From Rhizobium sp. Root708 (GTDB lineage: Bacteria; Pseudomonadota; Alphaproteobacteria; Rhizobiales; Rhizobiaceae), in NCBI RefSeq assembly GCF_001429725.1, contig NZ_LMHV01000042.1, positions 308,434 to 372,433 on the forward strand: a stretch of 64,000 bases of DNA, written 5' to 3'. The first letter of the stretch is position 1, and each line of letters starts with the position of its first letter. Shown piece after piece: positions 18,663 through 27,357 of the stretch. A model generated the notes under the pieces. It ran no database searches. It worked only from the letters and a program-made list of their open reading frames with translations, and was not told the DNA's origin. A program made the position numbers and the translations under genes.

Positions 18663-20348
18663 ATGGCCCTCCTAGCTGATGTATTTCGCCAGTCACCTGA
18701 AATCGCGCTTTTTCTCTCCTTGGCCCTTGGGTATTGGGTTGGTAAGTTCCAGTTCGGCAAATTTCAACTTGGCGGCGTTGCCGGATCCCTGCTGGCAGCA
18801 GTGCTGTTCAGCCAGGTCGGGATTCAGATCGACAACGGGATCAAAGCCGTCCTGTTTGCACTTTTCATCTATGCCGTAGGTTTCGAAAGCGGTCCCCAGT
18901 TTTTCCGATCACTCGGAAGACAATCGATACGCGAGATCGTCATGGCCGTTGTGCTTGCGATCAGCGGGTTGGTTACCGTTGTCGTTCTCGCGAAGGTCAT
19001 GGGCCTCGACAAGGGCATTGCCGCAGGGATCGCGGCTGGCGGCCTCACGCAATCGGCGATCATCGGAACGGCTGGCTCAGCGATTGAAAAGCTGGGGCTG
19101 GCGGCCGACGAGACACAACATCTGCAAGCCAACGTCGCCATCGGATATGCCGTCACTTACATTTTCGGATCGTTTGGAGCGATCATCGTTTGCGTCAACA
19201 TACTGCCGTGGTTCATGAAACGAAGCATCCGTGACGACGCCGTCAAGGCCGAGGCCGAGATGCTCAAGGGCGCGCGCGTCTACGGCGTCGGCGAAGCGCC
19301 CGCTTTGCCCGAGTTGGTCGGGCGTGTGTACCGGATCGGCGAGAGTGCCGGAATGACGGTCAGCGAGGTCGAAGCGATCGCTGCGAGTGGGGCGGTGACG
19401 ATCGAGCGCATCAAGCGCGGTGGCAAGATCATCGGCATCGAAGCCGGGACACCACTCCAAGCGGGCGATCTCATCCTGGTCGTGGGACGCCGATCCGCTA
19501 TCGTCGGACTGGAAGGCCGTATTGGCCCTGAGGTATCAGGAGCGGAGGGTCTCGAGCTCGTCGTTACCACACGCGACATCGCCGTGCGCGAAAAGGAGTT
19601 TGTGGGTAAGACGGTCGCCCAGATACTCGCGGTCAGCGGTGACCTTCGTCATGGGATCTACGTTCTGGGCGTCACACGGGGCGGCAGCAAGCTGGAGCTA
19701 GCCGACGACACCGTTATCAGGGCCGGAGATATCGTAACGGTCCACGGCGTCCAGGAAGACCTGCAACGCCTGGCATCGCGTGTCGGTCCAGCCATTGTTC
19801 CAAGCGACAAGACAGACTTCGTATTTCACGGCCTTGGTGTCGCGGTTGGCTTGCTCGTCGGGCTCGCTGTCGTGCGGGTCGGCTCCATTCCGCTGACGCT
19901 TGGATCGGGAGGCGGCGCCCTGATGGCTGGCCTGGTGTTCGGCTGGTATCGAAGCCGCAACATGACACTTGGAAATATGCCAACGGCTGCATCCACCTTG
20001 CTTCGCGATCTCGGACTGGCGGGATTCGTCGCCGTGGTCGGTCTTCAATCCGGGCAACAAGCCGTTTCGACAGTCATGCAGAGTGGACTGTCGATCTTCT
20101 TTGCAGGCGTGATCGTGACGATCCTTCCGCTGATTATCACGATGCTCGTTGGCCGCTATTTCCTGCGGTATGAGAATGTCGCGGTCTTCGCCGGCGCGCT
20201 AAGTGGCTCCCGCAGCGCCAACCCCGCATTTGGCGAGATCCTCGACCAAGCGGGAAATTCCGTCCCGACCACTTCATTCGCCATCACCTATGCCCTGGCT
20301 AACGTGTTCCTGACACTGCTGGGCCCGCTTATCGTCGCGTTCGTATAA
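18663..20348 (+). CDS. aspT: AspT-type putative aspartate:alanine exchanger, copy 2
   Basis: 561 residues with the same architecture as copy 1: N-terminal membrane bundle with GFESGPQFFRSLGR, two RCK_C domains near residues 195-370, and a C-terminal membrane bundle ending SITY-ALANVFLTLLGP-like. The two copies are clearly paralogous but diverged (SHPELALFLTLAIGYLVGKF against QSPEIALFLSLALGYWVGKF). It ends 18 bases before aspD, so it is the copy most likely coupled to it. In AspT-AspD systems electrogenic Asp(-)/Ala exchange plus proton-consuming decarboxylation generates proton motive force. Confidence 0.9.
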   Translation: MALLADVFRQSPEIALFLSLALGYWVGKFQFGKFQLGGVAGSLLAAVLFSQVGIQIDNGIKAVLFALFIYAVGFESGPQFFRSLGRQSIREIVMAVVLAISGLVTVVVLAKVMGLDKGIAAGIAAGGLTQSAIIGTAGSAIEKLGLAADETQHLQANVAIGYAVTYIFGSFGAIIVCVNILPWFMKRSIRDDAVKAEAEMLKGARVYGVGEAPALPELVGRVYRIGESAGMTVSEVEAIAASGAVTIERIKRGGKIIGIEAGTPLQAGDLILVVGRRSAIVGLEGRIGPEVSGAEGLELVVTTRDIAVREKEFVGKTVAQILAVSGDLRHGIYVLGVTRGGSKLELADDTVIRAGDIVTVHGVQEDLQRLASRVGPAIVPSDKTDFVFHGLGVAVGLLVGLAVVRVGSIPLTLGSGGGALMAGLVFGWYRSRNMTLGNMPTAASTLLRDLGLAGFVAVVGLQSGQQAVSTVMQSGLSIFFAGVIVTILPLIITMLVGRYFLRYENVAVFAGALSGSRSANPAFGEILDQAGNSVPTTSFAITYALANVFLTLLGPLIVAFV

Positions 20349-20366
20349 ACAGAGTGGAGAAAAGCA

Positions 20367-21962
20367 ATGACTGATTACAGCCAGTTCGCAAAACTCAGCC
20401 CGTTCGAATTGAAGGACGAACTCATCAAGCTAGCGTCGACCAAGACAGAGATGGTCATGTTGAACGCTGGGCGTGGCAATCCAAACTTCCTTGCAACCCT
20501 GCCGCGTCGGGGCTTCTTCAGGCTTGGGCTCTTCGCCGCGACCGAGTCCGAACTGTCGTTTTCATACATGCAGCAGGGGGTAGGCGGCCTGCCGCGCATC
20601 GAGGGTATCGAAGCGCGGTTCGAGCGCTTCATCGCGGACAACCGCGACCAGGAGGGCGTGGACTTCCTGCGCCGCGCCATCAGTTACGTCCGCGACCAGC
20701 TCGGGCTCTCGGCATCCGATTTCCTCCACGAAATGGTGGAGGGCATTCTCGGCTGCAACTATCCCGTACCGCCACGGATGCTACGACTGAGCGAGCACAT
20801 CGTTCGCCAGTACCTGATGAAGGAGATGGTTGGCGGACATATCTCCGCAAAGGACGTGGACGTCTTCGCGACCGAGGGTGGGACTGCGGCGATGACCTAC
20901 GTGTTCGACAGCTTGAAGAAAAACCGCCTTGTAAAGAAAGGTGACAAGGTCGCCATCGGCATGCCGGTCTTCACGCCGTACATCGAAATCCCCGAGCTTG
21001 ATGCCTACGCGCTTGAGGAAGTGGCTATCAACGCCGATCCCGAAGCGGGCTGGCAGTACCCGGACTCCGAACTCGACAAGCTCAAGGACCCGGCAATCAA
21101 GATTTTTTTCTGCATCAACCCTAGCAACCCGCCGTCCGTCAAACTGGATGAAAGAAGCCTCAAGAAGATCGCCGACATCGTGAAAAACGACCGTCCCGAC
21201 TTGATGATCCTCACGGACGATGTCTACGGAACGTTCGCGGATGACTTTAAGTCGCTCTTCGCCACATGCCCGAACAACACCATTCTGGTCTATTCCTATT
21301 CGAAATATTTCGGTGCGACGGGATGGAGGCTTGGAACCATCGCGCTCCACCACGACAACGTTATCGACAAGGCGATATCAAAACTTCCGAGCGATGCGAC
21401 GGCTGCCCTCGACAAGCGCTATTCGTCCATCGTCACGGATGTATCCGCTCTCAAGTTTATTGATCGCCTCATCGCCGACAGCCGTACCGTCGCTCTGAAC
21501 CACACCGCCGGTGTCTCCACGCCGCAGCAGGTTCAGATGGTGCTGTTTTCGCTGTTCGCACTGATGGACGAACACGACAGTTACAAGGCCACGCTGAAAA
21601 GCGTGATCCGCCGCAGACAGGCGGCGCTTTACACCGAACTTGGCATCGAGATGCCCGACAACGAGAATTCGGTCGACTACTATACCCTTCTCGACCTCGA
21701 GAAGATTTCATTGAAGCTTTACTGCGCGGACTTCGCGGCCTGGGTGAAGAAGGAATTTTCGGCCAACGAACTGCTCTTTCGCATCGCCGACGAGACGGGG
21801 ATCGTCCTACTGCCGGGCAGGGGTTTTGGAACCCAGCACCCCTCCGGTCGTGCATCGCTCGCGAACCTGAACGAGTTCGAATACGCTGCGATCGGTCGCT
21901 CGCTTCGCAAGATGGCGGATGAATACCATGCCGCTTTTCTTCGGAAGCAGAAAAAGAAATGA
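20367..21962 (+). CDS. aspD: Aspartate 4-decarboxylase / aspartate aminotransferase
   Basis: 531-residue PLP enzyme of the class I/II aminotransferase fold that converts L-aspartate to L-alanine and CO2. The PLP lysine lies in SYSKYFGATGWRLG, with TDDVYGTF and FCINPSNPPS as cofactor-site segments. Its length and the N-terminal extension (KLASTKTEMVMLNAGRGNPNF) are characteristic of AspD rather than ordinary aminotransferases (~400 residues). It lies 18 bases after the second exchanger gene and should be co-transcribed. The product alanine would leave through the exchanger. Confidence 0.93.
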   Translation: MTDYSQFAKLSPFELKDELIKLASTKTEMVMLNAGRGNPNFLATLPRRGFFRLGLFAATESELSFSYMQQGVGGLPRIEGIEARFERFIADNRDQEGVDFLRRAISYVRDQLGLSASDFLHEMVEGILGCNYPVPPRMLRLSEHIVRQYLMKEMVGGHISAKDVDVFATEGGTAAMTYVFDSLKKNRLVKKGDKVAIGMPVFTPYIEIPELDAYALEEVAINADPEAGWQYPDSELDKLKDPAIKIFFCINPSNPPSVKLDERSLKKIADIVKNDRPDLMILTDDVYGTFADDFKSLFATCPNNTILVYSYSKYFGATGWRLGTIALHHDNVIDKAISKLPSDATAALDKRYSSIVTDVSALKFIDRLIADSRTVALNHTAGVSTPQQVQMVLFSLFALMDEHDSYKATLKSVIRRRQAALYTELGIEMPDNENSVDYYTLLDLEKISLKLYCADFAAWVKKEFSANELLFRIADETGIVLLPGRGFGTQHPSGRASLANLNEFEYAAIGRSLRKMADEYHAAFLRKQKKK

Positions 21963-22049
21963 GTGAGGATCGGGGCGGTTGCGTTTCCGCGTCCGGTTGG
22001 TACGGACGCGCCGATCAGTCAGTGAAAGAAGCACGACGTTAACTGAAAT

Positions 22050-22087
22050 GTTGCCCCGAGATCGTCTCGTTGAGCGCTCGGGGCAAC
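22050..22087 (-). terminator. Hairpin downstream of the tRNA fragment, weak terminator candidate
   Basis: An 11-bp perfect stem GTTGCCCCGAG/CTCGGGGCAAC (22050-22060 with 22077-22087) has a 16-base loop and is followed on the minus strand by ATTTCAG. It is placed as the terminator of the original minus-strand tRNA would be, 28 bases beyond the CCA end. Confidence 0.4.
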
Positions 22088-22114
22088 AAAGTGGCTCAGA
22101 ATTCCTGAGAAACT

Positions 22115-22137
22115 TGGTGGGCCCGGAGGGACTCGAA
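22115..22137 (-). other. tRNA 3'-end fragment, probable attachment site (att)
   Basis: Read on the minus strand: a T-loop TTCGAGT (22137-22131), CCCTC as the 3' side of the T-stem, CGGGCCC as the 3' acceptor strand, discriminator A and CCA (22117-22115). The expected T-stem partner GAGGG is missing; ACCCG stands in its place, and no tRNA body follows. This is the classic footprint of an integrative element in a tRNA gene: a duplicated 3' end at one border, with the intact tRNA at the other. A P4-type integrase begins about 1 kb inside. Confidence 0.65.
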
Positions 22138-23147
22138 CGGGTCGATTTTACTCGATCAACCCGTTGTTTTAATGCCATAAAATATATTGCTGAGGAGGGA
22201 AGGTAGCGACAATTCCACCATCTTTCCACCAAATCGCTGGCTATCAAGCCACGTTCTTTGCACTGTGCCGAACGCCGGATGATGTCGTTAGAAGGGTTGA
22301 GGTTTGCATATGATGGGTTTTCCGGGTGAGGATGAGGAGTGTTGGCGCCAATAGACGCGTAGAGGAGACAGCGCAGCGTCTTAGTGCGCGATACGTGAGC
22401 AGTTCGGCGTGCTTGTTGCGCCAGGAGATTGGAAGGCTTGCAGTAATCGTGCGGAGCGTGCTGGCACGCCGATCGGCGGCCTCGCTGACTCGATGATCGG
22501 TCGCCATGGACATACGAACTGAGGACACTTACGCTTTGCCGGCCCGCCCACGGTTCCAGTCTGCGGTTGAGCGTCGCCACAGGGGCGCGGTGATTGATGG
22601 CGGGGCCAAAGAGGCGGCAATGTAGACGCTGAGTGCGTGGCTGGTTGTCAATGGCAGCACGGGAACCGCCGTTCCGAAAACGGCCTCGTGTAGTGTTAGA
22701 CATCGTGCTCGCTTCATGCCGATCAGATCGCCGTCGGCAGTGATGCGACCAAGGCGCTCGGCCATGGGAATTCTCGGTTATCCGCCGTGGTCTCGCATTC
22801 TCGCGATGTGCCTTTGGATACGTGAAAACCCCTCCTATTGATCGAATCACTTGGCAAGACCACGTACTTCGACCGCGAGTTCGGACTCTAGGACCTGCCG
22901 ATCCAGGCCGTGCGCCCTGTCGAAACTATCGACCTGTAGTTCAGGTAACGCAAGGAAATCATAGTTGTAGGCTGCCTTTTCACTCCCGGCAGTTTTGACG
23001 AAGATGACGAGGTTCTGTGTGCGCGCGGGACGACAAGCGCGGTCCACAGCTCGATCACCATCATCCAATAACACGGAATTTCAGCTCTTGCGGCGGGCCA
23101 GGTGGCGGGCTAGCAATGGCACGTCCAACTGCCACGGGACGGTGAAA

Positions 23148-24353
23148 ATGCTCAGCGATGCAGAGGCCAGAAAACTCAAGCCGAACGGAAAACCTGTCGC
23201 GGATGGCAGCGTCGTCGGCTTGTATCTCGTCCCAAACGCCACCGGTGGCAGTGGTAAGTGGATCCTACGCTTCATGTCGCCGACGAACGGAAAGCGTCGC
23301 GAAATGGGCTTGGGCAGTTACCCAAGCACATCCATACGAGATGCCAGAAACAGAGCTTCCGAAGCGCGTGGCATGATCGAGGATGGAGGTGATCCCCTCG
23401 ACGTTCGCAGAGAGCGCCAACGGAAGATCACTCAACTCGCGGCAATTCCGACATTTGAGAAAGCCGCGCGCGAACATTATGCAGACAAGGTCGAGGGCTT
23501 CCGCAACCGAAAACATATCCACCAATGGATCAATACGCTTGAACGGTTCATCTTCCCCAAAATCGGAAGGCTGCCCGTCAACACGCTTACGCCCGCGGAC
23601 TTCGCCGCTTGCCTAAAACCGATCTGGCTGAAAAAGCCGGATACCGCGTCACGCGTGAAGCAACGTTGCGATGCCATCATGAACTGGGCCGCCGCCAACG
23701 GGTACATCATGGCGAGCCCCGTCAGCGTTGTTGACAAGATCCTTCCGAAACAGCCTGGCAAACGAGAACGCACGGAGCATCACCCAGCCCTTCCTTGGCG
23801 TGAATTGCCGGGCTTCTTCTCCGGCATGCTTCATGCCGCCTCTCCGAGCGCCGGGCGCAAGATGCTGGAGCTGCTCATCCTGACTGCCGCCCGCTCAGGT
23901 GAATTGCGCCACGTAGAATGGGAAGAGATCGATTTTACCAATGCGGTATGGACGGTGCCGGCGACACGTATGAAGACTAAAGTTATTCACCGTGTGCCGC
24001 TTTCAGCGCGATGCATCGAGATACTGAAAGCCGAGCTCGCAAAGTCGGAGACCGGAAGGGGACTGATCTTTCGCTCACGTAGCGACAAGCCGTTCACCGA
24101 CATGGTCCTTACGCAGGTCATGCGGGACAACAAGATCATGAGCGACACACTTGGCCGCACGGCCACAGCTCACGGTTTCCGGTCAAGCTTCAGGTGCTGG
24201 GCGTCAGAGAATGGATATGCTCGCGATCTTGCGGAACGTGCGCTTTCTCATACAGTTCAGAATGCCGTCGAGGCAGCATATCATCGGACGGACCTGCTTG
24301 AGCAACGACGCGCGATGATGGCGGCGTGGGAGGGGTTCTGTTTGAGTAGGTGA
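23148..24353 (+). CDS. P4-type tyrosine recombinase (site-specific integrase)
   Basis: About 401 residues, the usual size. The N-terminal DUF4102 arm-binding domain begins LSDAEARKLKPNGKPVADG. A core-binding domain follows (residues ~105-190), and the C-terminal catalytic domain shows R in TAARSGELRHVEW, HGFRSSF (HxxR), the ALSHTV histidine and the AAYHR tyrosine. The frame is open from 22995, but similarity to the family begins at the ATG at 23148; a GTG at 23142 is equally possible. P4-type integrases insert islands at tRNA 3' ends, which fits the tRNA fragment on its left. It looks intact. Confidence 0.92.
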   Translation: MLSDAEARKLKPNGKPVADGSVVGLYLVPNATGGSGKWILRFMSPTNGKRREMGLGSYPSTSIRDARNRASEARGMIEDGGDPLDVRRERQRKITQLAAIPTFEKAAREHYADKVEGFRNRKHIHQWINTLERFIFPKIGRLPVNTLTPADFAACLKPIWLKKPDTASRVKQRCDAIMNWAAANGYIMASPVSVVDKILPKQPGKRERTEHHPALPWRELPGFFSGMLHAASPSAGRKMLELLILTAARSGELRHVEWEEIDFTNAVWTVPATRMKTKVIHRVPLSARCIEILKAELAKSETGRGLIFRSRSDKPFTDMVLTQVMRDNKIMSDTLGRTATAHGFRSSFRCWASENGYARDLAERALSHTVQNAVEAAYHRTDLLEQRRAMMAAWEGFCLSR

Positions 24354-24437
24354 GGTTTCATCCACTTGCGCAGAAAACACGATTGTTGATTGCCACTGAC
24401 TCCGCCAAAACCGAAGTGCTGTTCCTCAGGGCCTGCC

Positions 24438-24575
24438 GAGATCGATTTTCCAGCTCGATCTGGACGGTGCCTGCAGCACGAATGAGAGCGAAGATCATTG
24501 ACCGCGTGCCGCTCTCACAAAAGAGCATCCAGATCCTGGGGGCCGGCTTGAGAAATCGGAGACCGGCGAAGGGTT
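24438..24575 (+). pseudogene. Second integrase remnant, left part (interrupted by IS66)
   Basis: The frame reads SSIWTVPAARMRAKIIDRVP then LSQKSIQIL, closely matching NAVWTVPATRMKTKVIHRVP of the intact integrase. One base shift later KSETGEGL corresponds to its KSETGRGL. The copy therefore derives from a related P4-type integrase, lacks its N-terminal part, carries frameshifts, and is cut at 24575 by an insertion sequence. The right part resumes at 27133. Confidence 0.8.
24568..24575. repeat. Target-site duplication, left copy (GAAGGGTT)
   Basis: GAAGGGTT directly precedes the IS66 left end and is repeated at 27133-27140 directly after its right end. Eight bases is the usual IS66 target duplication. 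Confidence 0.9.
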
Positions 24576-24597
24576 GTAAGCCTAAGGTGAGGACCGC
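24576..24597 (+). repeat. IS66 left terminal inverted repeat
   Basis: Begins GTAAGCCTAAGGTGAGGACC and matches the right end (reverse strand, GTAAGCCCACGGCGAAGGCC) at about 17 of 22 positions. Confidence 0.85.
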
Positions 24598-24600
24598 AGA

Positions 24601-26255
24601 TCAGGCCGCTTGAGCGTTGACGGTCGGCGGTATCCTATTCCACGGAAGCAGTTGCTCCAGCCTGGTAATCGGCGTGTCCGCGATGCGGGCAAGAACGTCG
24701 GCAAGCCACGCCTGGGGATCGATGTCATTGAGCTTTGCCGTCATGATCAATGTGGCCATGAAGGCTGCACGATCTGCACCGCGGTCTGATCCGGCGAAGA
24801 GCCACGATTTTCTGCCGAGTGCACAGCCTCTGAGCGCTCGCTCGGCGGCGTTGTTCGTCAGGCAAATCCGGCCGTCGTCTAAGAATGACGTGAAGCCGTC
24901 CCATCGCTTGAGCATGTAATCAATCGCCTCGGCGACCGGGGAACTGCGCGAGAGTTTTGCGCGCTCGGTTTGAAGCCAGGCCTGCAACTCATCGACGAGC
25001 GGTAGGCCCTTGCGGCGACGATCCAGGCGTTGATTGGCGTCAAGCCCGTTGATCTCCCGCTCGATATATCAAACAGGCCGTCGATCCGTTTGACGGCTTC
25101 AAGCGCCATAGGCGAGATCGGCGCAGCATTCTTTCCACGCTTGGCGTTTGCGGCAATGTCGGCGAGCATGAAGAACTTGCGCCGCGAGTGTGCCCACAAA
25201 ACGCCTGCCTTAGCGGATTCGGATCGCGATCAGCCTTGAACAGCGGATTATAGCCGCCATAGGCGTCCGCCTGCAGAATACCGGTGAAGGTCTTCAGGTG
25301 GCGTTCCGGATGCTCCTTTCGCCGGTCCCGCGATGCGTAGTACAGCGCAGCCGGCGGTGAGAGCCCGCCGAATGGTCGGTCGTCCCGGACATAGGTCCAT
25401 ATGCGACCGGTATCGGTCTTTCCCTTTGCCAGAATCGGCACTGTCGTGTCGTCGCCATGAAGTCGCTCAGCGGCCAGAACATGTGCTTCGATCAGTGAAT
25501 TGATGGGCTTCAGCGCAGCGGCGCATGCTCCGACCTGGTCGGCCAATGTCGATAAGCTGAGGTCGACGCCCTCGCGGGCATAGCGTTCGCTCTCGCGATT
25601 AAGCGGCTGGTGCTGGGCGAACTTCTCAAACAGGATCATCGGCAGCAGGTTCGGCCCGGCAAAGCCGCGTGGCGTCACATGGAAGGGAGCCGGTGGCTGC
25701 GTGATCTTCTCACACTCGCGGCAGGTGAACTTCTCCCGCACCGTCTGGATGACTTTCCACTGACGCGGGACGACCTCCAGGGTCTCGGTGATGTCCTCAC
25801 CAAGCTTCGACAGTTTGGTGGAGGCGCAGCAGGCGCAATTCGCGGGAGCAGCGATGATGACGCGCTCACGCGGCAGGTGCTCCGGAAAGGGCTTGCGTGA
25901 AGGACGCTTGCGCTCGAAAGGCTTTAACGGCTGAGATTGTGGCTGCAATCTCCGCGGCCAGTTCATCTTCACCGGCGTCCGCTTCCAACTCCTCGAGTTG
26001 CAGCTCCATCTGCTCAAGAAGCCGCGCCTTACGCTCGCACCGGCTGCCGTAGAGTTCACGGCGAACCTTGTCGATCTCCAGCTTTAGCCGCGCGATCAGT
26101 GCTTCAGAATGCGATACGAGTGCCTTTACACTGGCGGCTTCTGCCTTGGCGGTCGCGGCTTCTGCCTCGGCTGCAACACGTCGAGCGCGTTCCTGTGCCA
26201 GCAGTGCAAGGGCACTGGCAAGGTCGTCCGGAAGCTCATCAGCCGCATTGCTCAT
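24601..26255 (-). pseudogene. tnpC: IS66 transposase (tnpC), broken by at least three frameshifts
   Basis: Parts of one ~520-residue IS66 transposase lie in successive frames. The N-terminal coiled coil (from ATG at 26255) runs to SAVKAF near 25920. PFERKRPSRKPFPEHLPRER to YGGYNPLFKADRDPNP runs from there to about 25200. MWAHSRRKFF to GLFDI runs to about 25065, and LQAWLQTERAKLSRSSPVAE to the stop at 24601 completes it. The visible lesions are an extra base near 25920, a missing base in TTTTGTGGGCA near 25200, and an extra AT in GATATATC near 25065. The DDE residues are spread over the pieces. Confidence 0.88.
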
Positions 26256-26300
26256 GACAGGATGGAATCATATTCGACCCCATCATTCCAGTGTTTTTGC

Positions 26301-26650
26301 TCATCCGGCCGACGTCGGCCGCCAGGTCTTTTGGGGCATCCGCCAAGCGATACCTTCCAACAGATAGCCAAGCTGCGCAGGCGTGATCACCACCGTGCCA
26401 TCGGCCGCTGATGGCCAGATGAAGCGTCCTCGCTCAAGCTTCTTCGTAAACAGGCAAGCTCCCTGGCCGTCATGCCAGATCACCTTGATCAGGCCACCAC
26501 CGCGGCCACGGAATACGAACAGGTGCCCACACATCGGATCGCGCTTCAGCGCCTCCTGCACCATCAGCGACAGACCGGCGAAGCCCTTGCGCATGTCCGT
26601 ATAGCCTGTGGCCAGCCAGACCTTCACGCCCCAAAAGGAACCGGGATCAC
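26301..26650 (-). pseudogene. tnpB: IS66 TnpB accessory protein gene, frameshifted near its start
   Basis: The expected start is the GTG at 26650, overlapping the tnpA stop as GTGA and reading MIPVPFG. That frame stops at once, and the family sequence continues in another frame as VKVWLATGYTDMRKGFAGLS and on to PAQLGYLLEGIAW. The slip lies near 26627. A late start at the GTG beginning VKVWLATG would yield a protein missing only ~8 residues, so residual function is not excluded. Confidence 0.75.
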
Positions 26651-27054
26651 CGCAGACCCAATACGCAATCGAGAATCCGGCCAAGCCCGTCCGTGTCAAT
26701 ATCACTATCCACGCGGACCCGACGGCCCCGGCCGAGCTCGATCGTTACATCGCTGCGCTTCCGACGAGGATGGGATGTGGTGGGCGGTTCCGGTTGAACT
26801 GGAGAGACTGCCGGCGCGGTCTCTGACACGATCACCGGCACCAACGTGGTTCCCGTCTTGGTCTGCGGCTCCTCGATCCGGCACAGTTCGTTGCGCCAAC
26901 GGAACAACTGGCTGACATGGATACCAGCCGTGCGGGCAATCTCCGAGATCACCTCAGGCTCAAGGCAGGCGGCGACAAGCCCCTCTTTCTCTTCGCGAGA
27001 CCAACGACGGCGGCGCTCCACAGATGTGATGACTTCGATCGGATGCTTCGTCAT
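26647..27054 (-). CDS. tnpA: IS66 TnpA-like (OrfA) helix-turn-helix protein
   Basis: 135 residues from the ATG at 27054. RRRRWSREEKEGLVAACLEP and HVSQLFRWRNELCR form the helix-turn-helix typical of the first IS66 reading frame, followed by a basic stretch HPRRKRSDVTIELGRGRRVRV. The frame is open further upstream to 27102, but family similarity begins at MTKHPIEV. It ends in a GTGA overlap with the tnpB start. It appears intact although its partners are not. Confidence 0.85.
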   Translation of the reverse strand: MTKHPIEVITSVERRRRWSREEKEGLVAACLEPEVISEIARTAGIHVSQLFRWRNELCRIEEPQTKTGTTLVPVIVSETAPAVSPVQPEPPTTSHPRRKRSDVTIELGRGRRVRVDSDIDTDGLGRILDCVLGLR

Positions 27055-27110
27055 AGGACTATCCCTAGTGTTACCACTAGGACTTCCGACGTTCAGCGGC
27101 ACCTCACAAG

Positions 27111-27132
27111 GCGGCCTTCGCCGTGGGCTTAC
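27111..27132 (-). repeat. IS66 right terminal inverted repeat
   Basis: On the minus strand it begins GTAAGCCCACGGCGAAGGCC, partner of the left repeat at 24576. Confidence 0.85.
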
Positions 27133-27140
27133 GAAGGGTT
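27133..27140. repeat. Target-site duplication, right copy (GAAGGGTT)
   Basis: Identical to 24568-24575 and directly next to the IS66 right end. Confidence 0.9.
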
Positions 27141-27357
27141 GCTATTCCCGTCGCGAAAAAGTACCCCGATCAGCGACATGACACTCGCCAAGTTTCTGCG
27201 ATACAATGAGGTCTTAAGCGATACGCTTGGGCGCATCGCCACCGCTTATGGCTTCCGCTTAAGCTTTAGAGACGGGGCATCCGAGAACGGATATCCCCGC
27301 GATGTTGCCGAGCGTGCGCTCTCCCATACGATCAAGAATGCGGTCGAGGCTACCTAG
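27133..27357 (+). pseudogene. Second integrase remnant, right part
   Basis: If the insertion and one target copy are removed, the left part KSETGEG joins in frame to LLFPSRKSTPISDMTLAKFL, then NEVLSDTLGRIATAYGFRLSF and ERALSHTIKNAVEAT, ending at a TAG (27355). These match ISDMV-, SDTLGRTATAHGFRSSF and ERALSHTVQNAVEA of the intact integrase. The catalytic HxxR has become YxxR, so this copy was already decaying. The tail with the tyrosine is lost. Confidence 0.85.

Larger units (their letters stand above)
21963..23147. other. Non-coding boundary region with tRNA fragment
   Basis: About 1.2 kb without a supported gene. It holds a stem-loop at 21988-22010 (CGCGTCCG stem, no T-tract) just after aspD, an 11-bp hairpin at 22050-22087, the tRNA 3' fragment at 22115-22137, and an A/T-rich patch around 22160-22190. 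The rest, up to the integrase start, has no recognised content. Confidence 0.5.
24576..27132 (-). mobile_element. IS66-family insertion sequence, 2557 bp, inactive
   Basis: Bounded by imperfect terminal inverted repeats beginning GTAAGCC at both ends (24576 inward; 27132 inward on the minus strand) and by the 8-bp duplication GAAGGGTT. Contains, on the minus strand, the standard tnpA, tnpB and tnpC order. tnpA is open, tnpB is frameshifted near its start, and tnpC carries at least three frameshifts, so the copy should not transpose by itself. It sits inside the remnant of a second integrase gene. Confidence 0.93.

Noticed and set aside
21807..22850. Minus-strand open frame of 347 codons across the tRNA fragment
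   Set aside because: Overlaps the 3' end of aspD and the tRNA fragment, has basic low-complexity composition and no family features.
22995..23147. N-terminal extension of the integrase frame
   Set aside because: Its residues have no similarity to the DUF4102 start, and the family N-terminus begins at 23148.
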